A stretch of 64,000 nt of DNA from Cornus controversa (taxonomy: Eukaryota > Streptophyta > Magnoliopsida > Cornales > Cornaceae), in assembly GCA_026545225.1 (NCBI GenBank), contig CM048853.1:19913255-19977254 (forward strand), given 5' to 3'. Below the pieces are notes generated by a model. That model was not told the DNA's origin. It searched no databases and saw nothing but the letters and a program-made list of their open reading frames with translations. Each line of letters starts with the position of its first letter. The first letter of the stretch is position 1. Positions 31,502 through 43,332 of this stretch are shown one piece after another. Made by a program: the position numbers and the translations under genes.

Positions 31502-33887
31502 TGCAGAACCTCTATCAATGAGGATTCGAGTGACTTTTGTTCCTGAATATATCCAGAAATGAAGAGTGGTCGATTATGTGACTTTGACCTTAGTTGAAGA
31601 TCCTCATCAGTAAAAGTGATTGCTGCACAACAAGGGGCACAAGTCACAGTAGGGACTCGCTTGTCATTACCTTCCAGGGCTTGGGTTTCCTCTTCAGAAT
31701 CTTCTTCTCCACTCTGCCAGTCAATTTCAGCAATAGTTACTGTGTAAACAGTCTGAATTTGATCATCGCTAAAATATTCAATTGGGAAGAAATCTCGTAA
31801 AGTAGCGAGCTTGCGAGAACCGTTATATAAAAATTCATCTACTTGGTCATTTTCAATGATTGTCTGTCTCTTCTGAGCTAGTTTTTGAGGGTGACGATGT
31901 TGACGCTTCTCTCTTCTTTGCCCCCTATTGGAATGAGCAGGTTGCGTCGAAGAAGTATATTGCTTTCGCTGCTTCTTTCTCATCACAAGAGTCCATCCTT
32001 CTTCTTCTTGTCTAGATAGCTTTGTGAGTGGCATTGGGACAATCACTGGCTCTAACGAACCAAACTGGATAATCTTGGTACCAGTCAAATTAAGAAATTC
32101 AGATGTAACGGTAGCGTGATTTGATTCGGCCACTTAATCACCGTCCAAAAGAATCTTCCCTTGTTTTGCCAAGGTCATAACCAATTCTTTAAATATGAAG
32201 CACTTCTCAGTTGGATGACTGACAATACGATGATACTTGCAGTATTTTGGGTCATGCACTCATCCCATCTCCTCTGGCGTTTGCATTCTGGAAGTTCAAT
32301 TATTTTCTTTTCGAGCAAAAATTCCAATATACCAAGTACATCGGAGTCTGGGAATGGGTACTTCTTTTTCTCCAACTCCTTGAATGTGGGACGGGGTTTT
32401 TCTTTCTCTTGGAATTTGCTTTGCCTGACCTCCTCTTTACTCTTTTCTTTCACAAAGATCTTCAATGGTACAGCCGTGACGGCCATAGTCTCCTTGGACA
32501 CCTTCTTTGATAGCTTATCGTCTTTCTTTCCTTCCTTCTTGTCCTTATGTTGCTCCAAGACAGAAGGGTTCTTTCCACCATAAGCGTTGATGCTGATTTT
32601 CATGTCATGTGCACGTGTAGCCAGCTCTTCAAATGAACGAGGTTTGATGCCTTGAAGGATGTAGAGGAGTCCCCAATGCATACCCTGCATGCACATCTCG
32701 ACACCAAAAATTTCTGAGAGTCGGTCCTTGCAGTCTAAACTGAGTGCACGCCACCTGTTAATATAATTTGTAACAGGTTCATCCTTCCATTGTTTAGTAT
32801 TGGTGAGTTCCATCATACTTACGGTACGACGAGTACTGTAAAAGCGATTTAAGAACTCTCACTCCATCTGCTCCCAACTATCGATTGACTCAGCTTCCAA
32901 GTCAGTGTACCAATTGAAGGCATTTCCTTTCAGGGAACAGACAAACTGTTTTACCAGAAGATCACCCTCAGTTCCGGCATTATTGCAAGTTTCGACAAAA
33001 TGAGCGATATGTTATTTAGGGTTGCCCTTTCCATCGAATTGTTGAAGCTTGGGAGGTTAATACCCAGCTGGCATCCTCATGTTGTCAATTCATCTTGTGT
33101 AAGGCTTCGAATACATGAGCGAGCTTTGAGAAACACCGCCATACTGTGACCTGATCATATTAGCGATCATGTCTTGAAGTTGTTGAACAGACAACGAAGC
33201 GATAGAGGGAGCAAAACTGGGATGATTTGCCCTTTGCTCGGATGCGCTTGCATGGTGAGTCTTGTTTGCCATGGCCCCTTGTGGTGTGAAACTGGGAGGG
33301 TGTGAGAGTTCTTCACTTGACTCCTTAGATTTCTGAGCTTCCAACTTATTCATGAGGGTAGCAATCTGCAAGTCTTTTTCTTTAACAGTTTTAGTGAGCT
33401 TTTCAATAGCACGAGTCATGGTCGCAAGTTGTTCCTCTACCGATGCTGTATCGGTCATCATAACTTGCATATTGGTTTATTGTGATTGCGTTTGGGAATC
33501 TAAATACCTTGGAGACATTAGCTCTCTCAGAGATCCAGGGGAAGAAACTGAGCGCGATCCCGTACTCGAATGAGAATCTGATATAGAGCGAGACTTGTGG
33601 TGTTGAAGTTCATCATCCTCAAGGACTCGAGAGTGATAAATGGCTGATGAGCTTTTGCACTTGCAAGCTTGGTCGAGTTGACATCCGCCCGACTTTGTTT
33701 TTGTGCTAGAGAAGTAATTGCCTTTTTTGCTGCGAGTTGTTGGTCCAGTAGAGGTGCTGCTACCATTTGATGGAGCCATAACATTTTTGGTGTCCTTCTT
33801 AACGAGAGAGTTGTTGATTGTTGCAATGGCAACGTTCTTGACAACACTCTTTGAGCGTTGACCGAGTTGAACCTTCTTGGAGGCCAT
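31498..33887 (-). pseudogene. Tat gag remnant
   Basis: Gag region. The N-terminal part (33477-33887) begins MASKKVQLGQRSK and is basic and Ser-rich. At 33090-33470 is a coiled-coil segment (ATMTRAIEKLTKTVKEKDLQ). The Retrotrans_gag domain lies at 32175-32880, with KDEPVTNYINRWRALSLDCK and GLLYILQGIKPRSFEELATR. A Lys/Glu-rich spacer and a further segment with SREDQ-like and EYFSDDQIQ phrases follow. It would form the virus-like particle. Broken, with several breaks. Confidence 0.85.
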
Positions 33888-33950
33888 CGATGCAAGCGAG
33901 GAAAATCATTGACAAATTGATTAAGGAGATAGATATGAGAGGCAGTGATT

Positions 33951-33968
33951 GTCCCACCGGGCATGCCA
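33951..33968 (-). promoter_or_regulatory. Tat primer-binding site
   Basis: The minus strand reads TGGCATGCCCGGTGGGAC, six bases after the LTR end. It begins TGG, as expected for pairing with a tRNA CCA end; which tRNA is used was not determined. The copy at 18106-18123 reads TGGCACGCCTGGTGGGAC. Confidence 0.75.
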
Positions 33969-33974
33969 GAAATT

Positions 33975-34746
33975 TGTACACACAAATTTCGTGTCCGAAG
34001 ATCTAGGAACGAAAATGAGTAACAAACAATCGATTTTATTAATTTCAGGAAATGGGTACAATTCTCTGTGGTCGATTCTTTTACAACAAAGAATCTTCCT
34101 CTGATTCAATCTCCTTGACGTTCGTTACAAGGGCTTCGAAAGCTTGTTTTTGAACCGATTATGACGAGCTTTCTTCAAAACTTCAGGATTGAGGAAGGCT
34201 TGACTGGATTTCCAATTGAGGGCCGATAGAGCTTGATCTTGAATGGTGGATTGAAGGTCTTCGACGAAGAATGGCACTTGTGTGGCGTGCTGGATGTTCT
34301 TCGTCTTTAGAATTTCGAGGGTTGAAGGTCTTTGAAGTAGAACAGCACTTGTGTGGCGTGCTTGATGTTCTTCGTCTTTAGAACTTCGAGTGTTGGTTGA
34401 GGCAGAGGTTCGGCAGAGCTTTTGTGTTCTCTTGAACTCTATGTGTGTGTCTCGAATGTGTAGGGTGGCCTTGTATTTATAGGCCAAAGGGTGGGAGTTT
34501 AATTTGGTAACTCCCCATTAATTGTGCCAACTTCCATAAATAAAGAGATTTTGTCTCATTTTATATTTAAATAAATTCAAATTTAAATTTGAATTGTCAC
34601 ACATTTGTTTGAAGGCCTGAACCTTCATGATTTTGACACGTGTCCGTTAATGGGACCTGCAATCATGGAATTTAATTGACCGAGAATGTTTGACTTCTTG
34701 ACCGATCAAACGGTGATTAGACCATCATAAAATTTACATGTCTACA
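33975..34746 (-). repeat. Tat 5' LTR
   Basis: 772 bp, TGTAGACATG...TGTGTACA on the element strand. A likely promoter, TATAAA-type, lies in the segment reading GGCCTATAAATACAAGG on the minus strand near 34470-34485. An A/T-rich tract further along resembles a polyadenylation region. Confidence 0.9.
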
Positions 34747-35836
34747 AATATAATATTCAAATTATGATTACCTTTTTTCTTTTCAACTTCATTTATTTAA
34801 ATCTTAATTTATTGTATGTTAACACTTTGGATAATTAATTTTCTAAAAATTTGTTTGTAATTTTTTAGAAATTTGCATTAAGTTCTTAATTTTTTTTGTG
34901 TTTAAGAGTAATTTAATGTGAACTTATTAAATATCATTTTAAATTTTCAACATGGAGATTGATGATATAGATAACTCGAGTTAATCTGACTTTCTAACCC
35001 GAAATCTCAACCTGAGTCGCAAATCCGAGTTTAAAAATTTAAGGATGGGTTGGGCTAAGGTTGAGTAGTTAGAGTTAAACACTTCATATATAGGATTGAA
35101 CCTGAGTTGTACCTATAAGCTGCCTAATCCGCCCGAATTGCAGCCCTACCAAAAAGGAAGAAGAAAATGTACAAATATAATAAATTAGTGTGACAAATCC
35201 ATGGAATATATGGAATATATGGAGTCCAACTTAGCGGGGAATGCCAAAATGGAGAGAAGAGTTACGGTTTGATCAAAATCTTCAGGTTTGGAGAGAGAGG
35301 GCTTAGGAAGTGACCTAGGAAAATAAGAGAGAAAGGAGAAGGAGAAAGTGTCTCAATTTTATTTTTTTTAATTTACTTGGAAACGGTAACACTCAACATT
35401 AAGTTAATAAAATTTTTTGTCGGCTATAAGAGCACGCGTTAGTATTCTTACTAAAACACGTTCACAATAGCATTACTCTTTCTAAACTGCATGACTGATA
35501 ATAAAGAATTTCCTTTATATTCAAGGAGTCATGTTTATTGGTGAATTGAATTCCTAAAAATCATGTGATTAAACTCCAAAAGTTAAGAAAGAAAAAAAAA
35601 ATCCAAAAGTTAAGTTTTATTAGTGAACTTTCAAAGTCCCGAATAATTCCAAAACTTATGTTAATTAGTAGATTATAAATATTCATATTAAATTCAGATA
35701 ATTGAATTTTTATTCTTTTTTATATACTTTTTTTTCAGATAATTGAATTTTTTTCCCTTTTTATATACCTTTTTTTTAAATTAAAAATATCATAAGAGTA
35801 CGGTGAATTTCCAAAAATCATGTCTAAGCCCATAAG
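34747..35836. other. AT-rich spacer with a hAT-like element fragment
   Basis: The segment 34970-35155 resembles the right half of the element at 38457-39092: phrases TAACCCGAAATCTCA, TTTAAGGATGG, CATATATAGG and GCCCTACC recur in the same order. It is a truncated relative. The remainder (35160-35836) is AT-rich with no recognised feature. Confidence 0.6.
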
Positions 35837-36406
35837 TGTAATACCCCGCTCCAACACATGGTATGATATTGTCCACTTTGGGCCTGAGCCCGCACGGTTT
35901 TGCTCTTGGGTTTTTCCCCAAAAGGCCTCATACCATTTGAAGAGAACATACTACATATAAGCACATCTCATTTTCCATACCCAGGCGATGTGGGATTGAG
36001 CACCTCGTACCCTGTCAGTGTGGTAGCTCAGCCCAGTGTCTATCTTCGCACCCGCCCACTCACACCCGTCCACAAGGGTTACTACAATCCACCCCCCTAC
36101 GAGGCCCGACGTCCTCGTCGGCACACTTCTGGCTGGGTTCAGGCTCTGATACCAACTGTAATACCCCGCTCCAACACATGGTATGATATTGTCCGCTTTG
36201 GGCCTGAGCCCGCACGGTTTTGCTCTTAGGTTTTACCCCAAAAGGCCTCATACCATTTGAAGAGAACATACTACATATAAGCACATCTCCTTTTCCACAC
36301 CCAGGCGATGTGGGATTGAGCACCTCGTACCCTGTCAGTGTGGTAGCTCAGCCCAGTGTCTATCTTCGCACCCGCCCACTCACACCCGTCCACAAGGGTT
36401 ACTACA
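35837..36406 (-). mobile_element. TRIM with 250-bp LTRs and 70-bp interior
   Basis: LTRs at 35837-36086 and 36157-36406 (250 bp each, about five differences). On the plus strand they start TGTAATACCCCGC and end GGGTTACTACA. The target duplication ATAAG lies at 35832-35836 and 36407-36411. The interior is only 70 bp. It holds a minus-strand polypurine tract (plus strand CCACCCCCCTACGAGG) and, next to the right LTR, the initiator-Met-type site (plus strand GCTCTGATACCA). There is no coding region; it depends on another element's proteins. The near-identity of the LTRs indicates a recent insertion. Confidence 0.95.
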
Positions 36407-36487
36407 ATAAGCTATGTTTACTAGTGAATTTTCAAAAATAACATCTAAGTCCAAAAATATTTTTATAAGTGAATTCTTAGTCTCTAA

Positions 36488-36976
36488 GGGTCAGTTTGGT
36501 GAAAGAAATAGAAGGAAAAGAAAAGAAAGGATTTGGAAGGTTATGGTTTTCTGTGTTTGGTATGAAATTTTCAAAGGAAAAGAAAGGAAATGGAATGATT
36601 TGGAATGATAAATTAAGGGTGAATAGTAACTTTTGTTATTCTTCAAAAAATAGGAACAAATGGAAGGAAAGGGAAGGAAAGACAACATTTTTTAATGAAA
36701 CTTTGTTAATATCAACTTTGTCCTTGTTTTGATAAAAGCTAAAATTTGTTCTTTTAAATATAAATGGGTATAATGGTAAATTTTTTTAATTGTTTCCTTT
36801 CCTTTCTTTCCTCAAACATGTTAACTATCATTTATTTCTTTTCTTTTACTAATCAACCAAACATGATAAAAGTTTAACACTATCATTTTCTTTACTTTAA
36901 CACTATCATTTTCTTTTCTTTCTTTTTATTACTAATATTATCCTTTCTTTTCTTTTCCATTCTACCAAACATAGCC
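36488..36976. mobile_element. Foldback MITE-like element
   Basis: 489 bp whose ends read GGGTCAGTTTGG on the left and GGCTATGTTTGG on the opposite strand at the right. The left half is purine-rich (GGAAAAGAAAGG phrases) and the right half pyrimidine-rich (CCTTTCCTTTCTTTCC), so the strand would fold into a long imperfect hairpin. The ends resemble Tourist-like MITEs, but a clean 3-bp target duplication is not seen. Confidence 0.6.
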
Positions 36977-38456
36977 AATGTAAAGGGCATTTGAAACACA
37001 GCATAAAAAGTCCTCTTCCTTAAGACTTTGTTTCTTTTATTCTTGCATGGTATTAATATTTTGACTTTATCAAAGTAGGTATTGTTCTCTACTCTTTTAT
37101 TTTTAATGTTCATTTTGTAGGCAAAAACTACCAAATTTTGAAGATAAAAATTGAGGTGGTTCATTTCATGCTTGTCAATATATATATATATATTTATTAT
37201 TATTATTATTATTTTTTTATCATCATCATTGTTGTTTGGTTGCATTAAGATTCATTATCATAATAAATCTATAAAATAATATTTTGGTGAATTTTTGTTA
37301 CGTCAAGGACTTCTAAAGCTATGATTGAGACATAAGCCAAAATGGTTCATTTTAAATTTGTTGCAAGTAAAAAAAAATTTTAATCATATGCACACTTTTA
37401 CTTAGTTTACACTACTATTAAAAGTTTATATATATATATGTTAATACCTTTTAAAATTGAAAAAAAAATGTTAACCGTTGCCTAGAGCATCTTTTTAACT
37501 ACTAGCACATCTTCAACCTCTAAAATCATATATTTTGTTTAATGATTTGTCTTTTAAAATTCAAAAGCCTCTTCAGCTTGAAAATAAATTATTTTCTATA
37601 AATACGTTCTCAATACTAGGAGAAAGTATTGGATATTCTGGGTTACCAAAATAATGGTGGAAGATCAGGATTATTCATTGAAATAAACAAAAATTCATTC
37701 TTATTTTCAAATTTTCAAAATTATTCTTTGATGGATGATGGTTAACCAACAAGAGGTCAAAGTTATTTCAACCAAACTAAAATGAGATTAATTAGATTTT
37801 TTTTTATAAAATATACAATTAGAGAGAGAGAGATGGGCATGATAAGTCAAGATTGGCTATTGATTGATGGGCACATTTTGGGATGGACGCGAATCCTCTC
37901 AAGTAAATTTGTTATATATATATATATATATATATATACTTTTGATGGTGAATTTTACCACTATATTGAAATTAAAAAATGTAGAGAACAAATTTTAGCT
38001 TTTCTATAAAATTCACCACTATGAGCTTTACTATTTTTTAAATTTAAAATTTTAAATGGTGAATTTCACCATTTCTATGGATGAGTAAAAATAGCTGAAA
38101 TTTCTTGATTACAATGATCAAATTTATCATTGAAAGCGATGAATTTTCAAATTAAATGTGATGAAGTTGTACCAAAAAATTGCTTAAAAAAAGTAACGGG
38201 ATTAAATGTGATGAAGTTGCACGAAAAAAAATGTTAAAAAAAAGTAATGGAAAAGGATTTTGATTGGTTGGAAATAAAGTCTGATTTGATGCTTTTGGAG
38301 CTACAACACAATGGTTAAATGTAGTATAGATATATATTTTAAAAGGAAATATATATATATATAGAAATATATTTTATCCAATTAGAGTAACACGGCCAGG
38401 GAGCTTTAATGGATCTAGAATTACAATTCCTTGCTCAACATGCACAGTACCATACC
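36977..38456. other. AT-rich intergenic DNA with small repeats
   Basis: No gene is seen. A tandem duplication of about 58 bp lies at 38151-38255 (unit AAATGTGATGAAGTTG plus an A-rich tail). The sentence-like phrase GGTGAATTT(T)CACCA recurs at 37945-38075, partly as inverted copies. (TA)n tracts lie near 37912-37937 and 38349-38361. Confidence 0.5.
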
Positions 38457-39092
38457 TACGGGTGCAACTTAGGTCGGTCAACTCAAACCCAATTCGAGTT
38501 CAGCTTAATTTTTCATGGGCTTGGACAACTGTTTTTACAATTAGAGTTGAGTCTGAGTTGAAAAATCTCAATCCGAATTCAATTAGGGTTGGCCTTGAGT
38601 TAATGTCCCATCAACCCGAGTCCAACCCGAACTCGAATTTTAATTTTATTTTTTTATATTTTTTTATCTTAAATATATCTTAATTATTTCAAATTATTGT
38701 TAGGTCAGTCTAGTCAATGATCCATTGTTTATTATGTCATATGATAGTACTATCCCAATATGATTAATTTTTTTCAATTGTGAATTAGTTATAGTTGTTT
38801 CTTTTAGTCTTTACAATAATTATGTCTAGCGGTAGATTACATGCACTCCAAACCAAAAAAAAAAAGAACACAATTTATAAGTTTTATAAGGTCAATGTTG
38901 TACATGATACTTATATATATATGATAAACTCATAGTGGTAACCCGAATTCTAACCTGAAATCTCAGCCCGGGTTGCAAGTCCGAATTTAACCAGAACTGA
39001 AACATTTAAGGATGGATTAAAATAAAATTAAACATTTCATATATCAGGTTTAACCCGAACCGTACCCCTAGCTCGCCTAAGTTGAACCCCTA
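38457..39092. mobile_element. hAT-like non-autonomous element
   Basis: 636 bp with termini TACGGGTGCAACTTAGG on the left and TAGGGGTTCAACTTAGG on the opposite strand at the right. Flanks ACCATACC and ACCATATT look like a diverged 8-bp duplication. The interior has the AACCCGAA/TTCGGGTT phrases typical of these elements. No transposase. Confidence 0.7.
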
Positions 39093-40060
39093 ACCATATT
39101 TATTTTTTTTCATATAAATGTGAAATAACTGTACGGATGTGTTAGTGGGCTGATTAAGCCCAACGAAAACGACCCAAATGAGATATACAGCTATATAAAG
39201 AAAAGAGGCCCAGATCAAATTGTGAGTCCAGATCAGCTGAAAATACGTGTGAACCCTGTTAGAAAAATGTATGGCCTAGTCAAACCCAAGTTAGATCAGG
39301 CTCAGGTTGGTTACACGATAAGAGGCCCAGCCCTAAATTCAAAAAAATAGCCGTTAAACGGCTAGACTGCCTGAGTTATATTAAAATATATTATAATATT
39401 GAGGATAAAAATTATATTTTGCATGTCAAAATAATAATGAACAAATGGCAAAGACTCCACCTTTGTGTAATTTGTCCAAACTTCATAGGACGTCAGTGTA
39501 ATTTATCTTAAATTTAAATCTAACATGCAAATAATGTAACACCTATTTTTCATAAAATCAAAACAGTTATTTTGATAATGAAATAGTTAGCGGACACTTA
39601 ATTTTATAATGTAACACCTAAATGGAAAGTGCAGCACAATAAATCAATATTGTTAACTCCATTAATTCGAAAATGCAACACAAGTAATTTGAGAGAGAAT
39701 TATGAATTTATTTAATTTATAATTCCACAAGACACTAATACATCCTTTATTTTTTACATTCTATTTTATTTATATTATATTTAAGCATTGTGTTTGAATC
39801 TCTCTAAAAAAAAAAAAAAAAATTTTAAAAATCACAATGTAACAGTAAAAAATGCTTAAAAAATCAATCTTATGGTTCAAACTATCTATGTTCATCTACC
39901 ATCTAAAATAACTCTCTATTGTTGATTTAACGGTCACAATTCACCCACTACACTCACACTAAAATTCACATACACATACACATACACCTACTCTCACACA
40001 CCTAAAATAATTCAGTTCAACAAATTTTTTTATAGTGCCATAGGCATGAGTAATAAGCTA

Positions 40061-40129
<69 letters not shown>

Positions 40130-40788
40130 CACCCTTTTTAAATGTTGAGATTCTGCAGTAGCCCCACAAAAGGTATAGTTTCTCCCTCTACTGTTCTGGC
40201 TGTTGCCAAACAAATAAATAATTAAAAATTACTTGAGAAATATACCAAGTAAAAGTTAATAATTTTGCAGCATAACAACATAGTTGAACAAAAAATTGCA
40301 GCTACTATAAGCGCTTCATGACGGAATAATAGAAAATGTGTTTTTGCCTCAAAATCAATATGATACAACTTCTTATTCCAATAAAAGGTGATCATGTTCC
40401 AAGATCGCATCCATATTACTTGAAGCATGAGTTTGGCTTTTACTCATATTCCAACTAAAGTTTAATTCACCTGCAATCACCAGCCATTTCTGAAGACCAA
40501 CTCAATTTAATGGACAGAATTTGATGAGAATTACAATTTGAGAACACCCCAAGCCACCCTAAATTTATGGAAAAAAATTTTAAGTCCACAAAAACACATT
40601 CACAAGTATTTCAAATTGGAGTCATTTGTGAATTTTTACAATGAAATTAAGAACCAGAAGTATTTTTTTCACTAATCCCTTTGGAGAAGATCTTTGAGAA
40701 ACTAATGCAGAAAAAAATAAAAGAATCTTCATATCTCAAAAGAAAGAGTGGCTCAATATTTGTGGTAAATTCTTACGCTAAACTATAT
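39093..40788. other. Intergenic DNA, no gene seen
   Basis: AT-rich. A compound microsatellite (GT)n(TA)n(GA)n lies at 40071-40128. A15-17 tract near 39810. No coding, LTR or RNA signals recognised. Confidence 0.5.
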
Positions 40789-40974
40789 TGTAGACATTAA
40801 AAAATCTACACGATAGACTCAAAATATAATTTGGGCTTATCTTCAATTTAGCCCACTTTAAAATATGGCCCAATGAGTCAGATAATTTATAAACCAAGTC
40901 CACTACAAATAAATGAGTTATGGACTGGTTTAAATTGTTTGAGAAGTCCAAGCCCACTTGAAAATGGGTCTAAT

Positions 40975-41010
<36 letters not shown>

Positions 41011-41458
41011 CATAATTATTAAAATTATCATAAATGATAATTATAGGATAATTATCAAAAGAACAGAAAGTTACAAATCTATCCCTCTGGTGAGCCTATA
41101 AATAAAGGTCCCACCGGGCGTGCCAGGACCAGAAGATTCTCAGAAAAAAACTGAAACTCTGCAGAAATCTTCACTCAAAATCCAAAGCTCCAAAGTACAT
41201 AAACCCTAAAGGAGAAGAACAACAAGCACATCATCATCCACGTGTCGTTCTTCACTAAAGTTTCAATCCAACTCAAGATCAATCTCTTGCAGCCCTTGAA
41301 GCCGGATTACCAAGGAGATCGAATTAGAGGTCCTTATCTTCATATTTCTTTTGTAAAGATTTATAGAGGATTGTACCATTTTTCTTGAATCAATAAAAAT
41401 TGTTTATTTGTTACTAATTTTCGTTCCTAAATTTTTGGACACGAAATTTGTGTGTACA
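40789..41458 (+). mobile_element. Solo LTR related to the Tat element
   Basis: 670 bp beginning TGTAGACATT and ending ACACGAAATTTGTGTGTACA, the same ends as the Tat LTRs. The exact duplication TATAT lies at 40784-40788 and 41459-41463. The tract CCTATAAATAAAGG near 41097 is a likely promoter. It is followed at 41108-41125 by GTCCCACCGGGCGTGCCA, the exact reverse complement of a Tat-type primer-binding site. A (TA)n microsatellite lies at about 40977-41009. No internal region remains, so it arose by LTR-LTR recombination. Confidence 0.9.
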
Positions 41459-41463
41459 TATAT

Positions 41464-42282
41464 CATTCGCAAAGTTCTATTTTACAATAAGTTGTATAGC
41501 CTAATAAGCTTAATTCAATAGAGAATATAGGTTTGAACTCTATAGGCCATAGCAGATGAAGTAAAGCAAGTTCCCAATAAATTTCAAGGCGTCAAAACTA
41601 GTGAATTTAAATTATACAAAAACCAGTAGTAAATAGCCTAAGAAATAAATGAAAATTAAAGGACCAGCTGTTTACACTTTGCATACAAAATTCAATCTTC
41701 ACAAACGCGAAAAGCAAACAAGTACATCCCCATGGTCAAGTCCAGGACTGTCCAACTTCTCAACCTTCATGCAAAGAATTTTAGGTTTCCAACCAAATAC
41801 AAGCTATCAATTAAATAAAGAATAATCTAACCAGAAACAACCGCATATCTATGTATCTCATATTTCAGGATTCAGCAGGTTTACATTCGAACTTGACAAA
41901 TTTGCAATTGCAGTTTCAACATAACATGATAAGAACTAAGAATGAAGCCCAAGATTTTGCATTGATGATCTTATTTCACACAACTAAATAGGTTATACAT
42001 AATTACCCATTCCAAAAGTCAGAGGTTTTATATCATTACTATGATTACTTCTAGTTCCATTAACATTTGTTAACAATCATTTAACTACAAATGTCTCGTT
42101 GACCAAAATGGTGTAATTAACTGTGAAAATGTACACTTGATTAATGTAGCACAAACTTTTATGACTCGTTTGATGCTTAGGAACTTTAGAATGAGATCTA
42201 GACACACACTTGATTGGCAATTGCATGTCCACATATGTTTCAGTAGTAAAAATCCCCTCTTGGTTTTGTTTTCTTATTTCTA
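41464..42282. other. Intergenic DNA, no feature seen
   Basis: AT-rich, with no open frame or repeat recognised. Confidence 0.5.
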
Positions 42283-42342
42283 TGATGCCCCACCCTACCC
42301 AATATAATAGTCTGTTTTTGACTCCCTAGAAACAGAGACTTT

Positions 42343-42405
42343 CTAGAGAGTCACCCATCTTGGTACTACTCGCAGATAAGCATGCTTAACTGTGGAGTTT
42401 TGATA
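42343..42405 (-). repeat. 5S-rRNA-like segment, first LTR copy 1
   Basis: Reverse complement of the plant 5S rRNA central and 3' part, including the internal control region. It is part of a Cassandra LTR and not a 5S gene. Confidence 0.85.
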
Positions 42406-42528
42406 GATTCACGACCATCACAGCTTTAAAACGCGTTGTGTTATTGAAGGGTGTGAACATACATGTAAGTACTTCACCTTCACCTTCCCTAAACAATGTG
42501 GGATCATGACACTTGTAGTCTACCAGTG

Positions 42529-42582
42529 TCACCCATCTTGGTATACTCTCGGATAAGCACACTCAACTACGGAGTTCTGATG
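42529..42582 (-). repeat. 5S-rRNA-like segment, first LTR copy 2
   Basis: Second 5S-like segment in the same LTR, 186 bp from the first. It arises from a duplication within that LTR. Confidence 0.85.
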
Positions 42583-42894
42583 GATTCACGACCATCACGA
42601 CTTTAAAACGCATTGTCATAGAAGGGTGCGAACATATATATAAGTACTTCACCTTCACCTTCACCTTCCCCAGGCAATATGGGATCATGATACCCGTAGT
42701 CTACCAGTGTGGTAACTTGCCCAATGTCTCGCACCTGCTTATAGAGGTGTTACAATCCACCCCTATTGAGACCCAACATCCATGTTGGCACACTTTCAGA
42801 TGAGGTCTGGCTCTGATACCATTTGTAACACCGCACCCTATCTGACACAATATTATCTATTTTTGGCTCCCTCGAACTAAAAACTTCCTAGGGG

Positions 42895-42954
42895 GTCACC
42901 TATCTGGGTACTACTCTCGCATAAGCACGCTTAACTACGGAGTTCTAATGGATT
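42895..42954 (-). repeat. 5S-rRNA-like segment, middle LTR
   Basis: The 5S-like segment of the middle LTR. It retains GTACTACTCTCGC.TAAGCACGCTTAAC. Confidence 0.88.
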
Positions 42955-43273
42955 CACGGCCATCACGGCTTTAAAGCGCTTAGTATCATAGAAGGGTGAT
43001 AAACATACATATAACACTTCAACTTCACCTTCCTCAAGCAATGTGGGATCATGACACTTGTAGTCTGTCAGTGTGGTAGCTCGCCCAGTGCCTCACACCC
43101 ACCCACATCATACTAGCCCACAAAGGTCATCACAATCCACCTCCCTTGGAGGCCTAACATCCCCGTTGGCACACTTCTGGCTGAGCTCTAGCTCTGAAAC
43201 TATTTGTAACGCCTCACCCTACCCGACACAATATTGTCTGCTTTTGATTCCCTCGAACCAGAGACTTTCCAGG

Positions 43274-43332
43274 GGGTCACCCATCCTAGTGCTACTCTCG
43301 CATAATCACGCTTAACTGCGGAATTCTAATGG
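43274..43332 (-). repeat. 5S-rRNA-like segment, third LTR
   Basis: The 5S-like segment of the third LTR, preceded by CCAGGGGGTCACCCATCC, close to the 5S rRNA 3' region. Confidence 0.88.

Larger units (their letters stand above)
18130..34746 (-). mobile_element. Ty3/Gypsy retrotransposon of Tat type, broken
   Basis: A 16.6-kb element on the minus strand. The LTRs at 33975-34746 and 18130-18899 (772 and 770 bp) begin TGTAGACATG and end GTGTGTACA on the element strand, with an estimated 4-5% difference. The internal order on the element strand is primer site, gag, protease, RT, RNase H, a second archaeal-type RNase H, integrase, an antisense PMD gene, a tandem repeat, polypurine tract. The second RNase H, large size and long 3' non-coding part with an extra antisense ORF are hallmarks of the Tat/Ogre/Retand clade. 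The coding part is broken at many points. No target duplication is found because the left side adjoins a stub of a second copy. Confidence 0.92.

Noticed and set aside
30515-32583. Plus-strand open frames of 68-140 codons opposite gag and protease
   Set aside because: Shadows of the minus-strand gag-protease; no domain or similarity was seen in them.
36060-36323. Open frames across the TRIM at 35837-36406
   Set aside because: They fall in LTR sequence and recur in the second TRIM copy; the element is too small to code.
42343-43332. Four 5S rRNA-like stretches as possible rRNA genes
   Set aside because: Each lies within a Cassandra LTR, matches only part of 5S rRNA and is flanked by primer sites and purine tracts.
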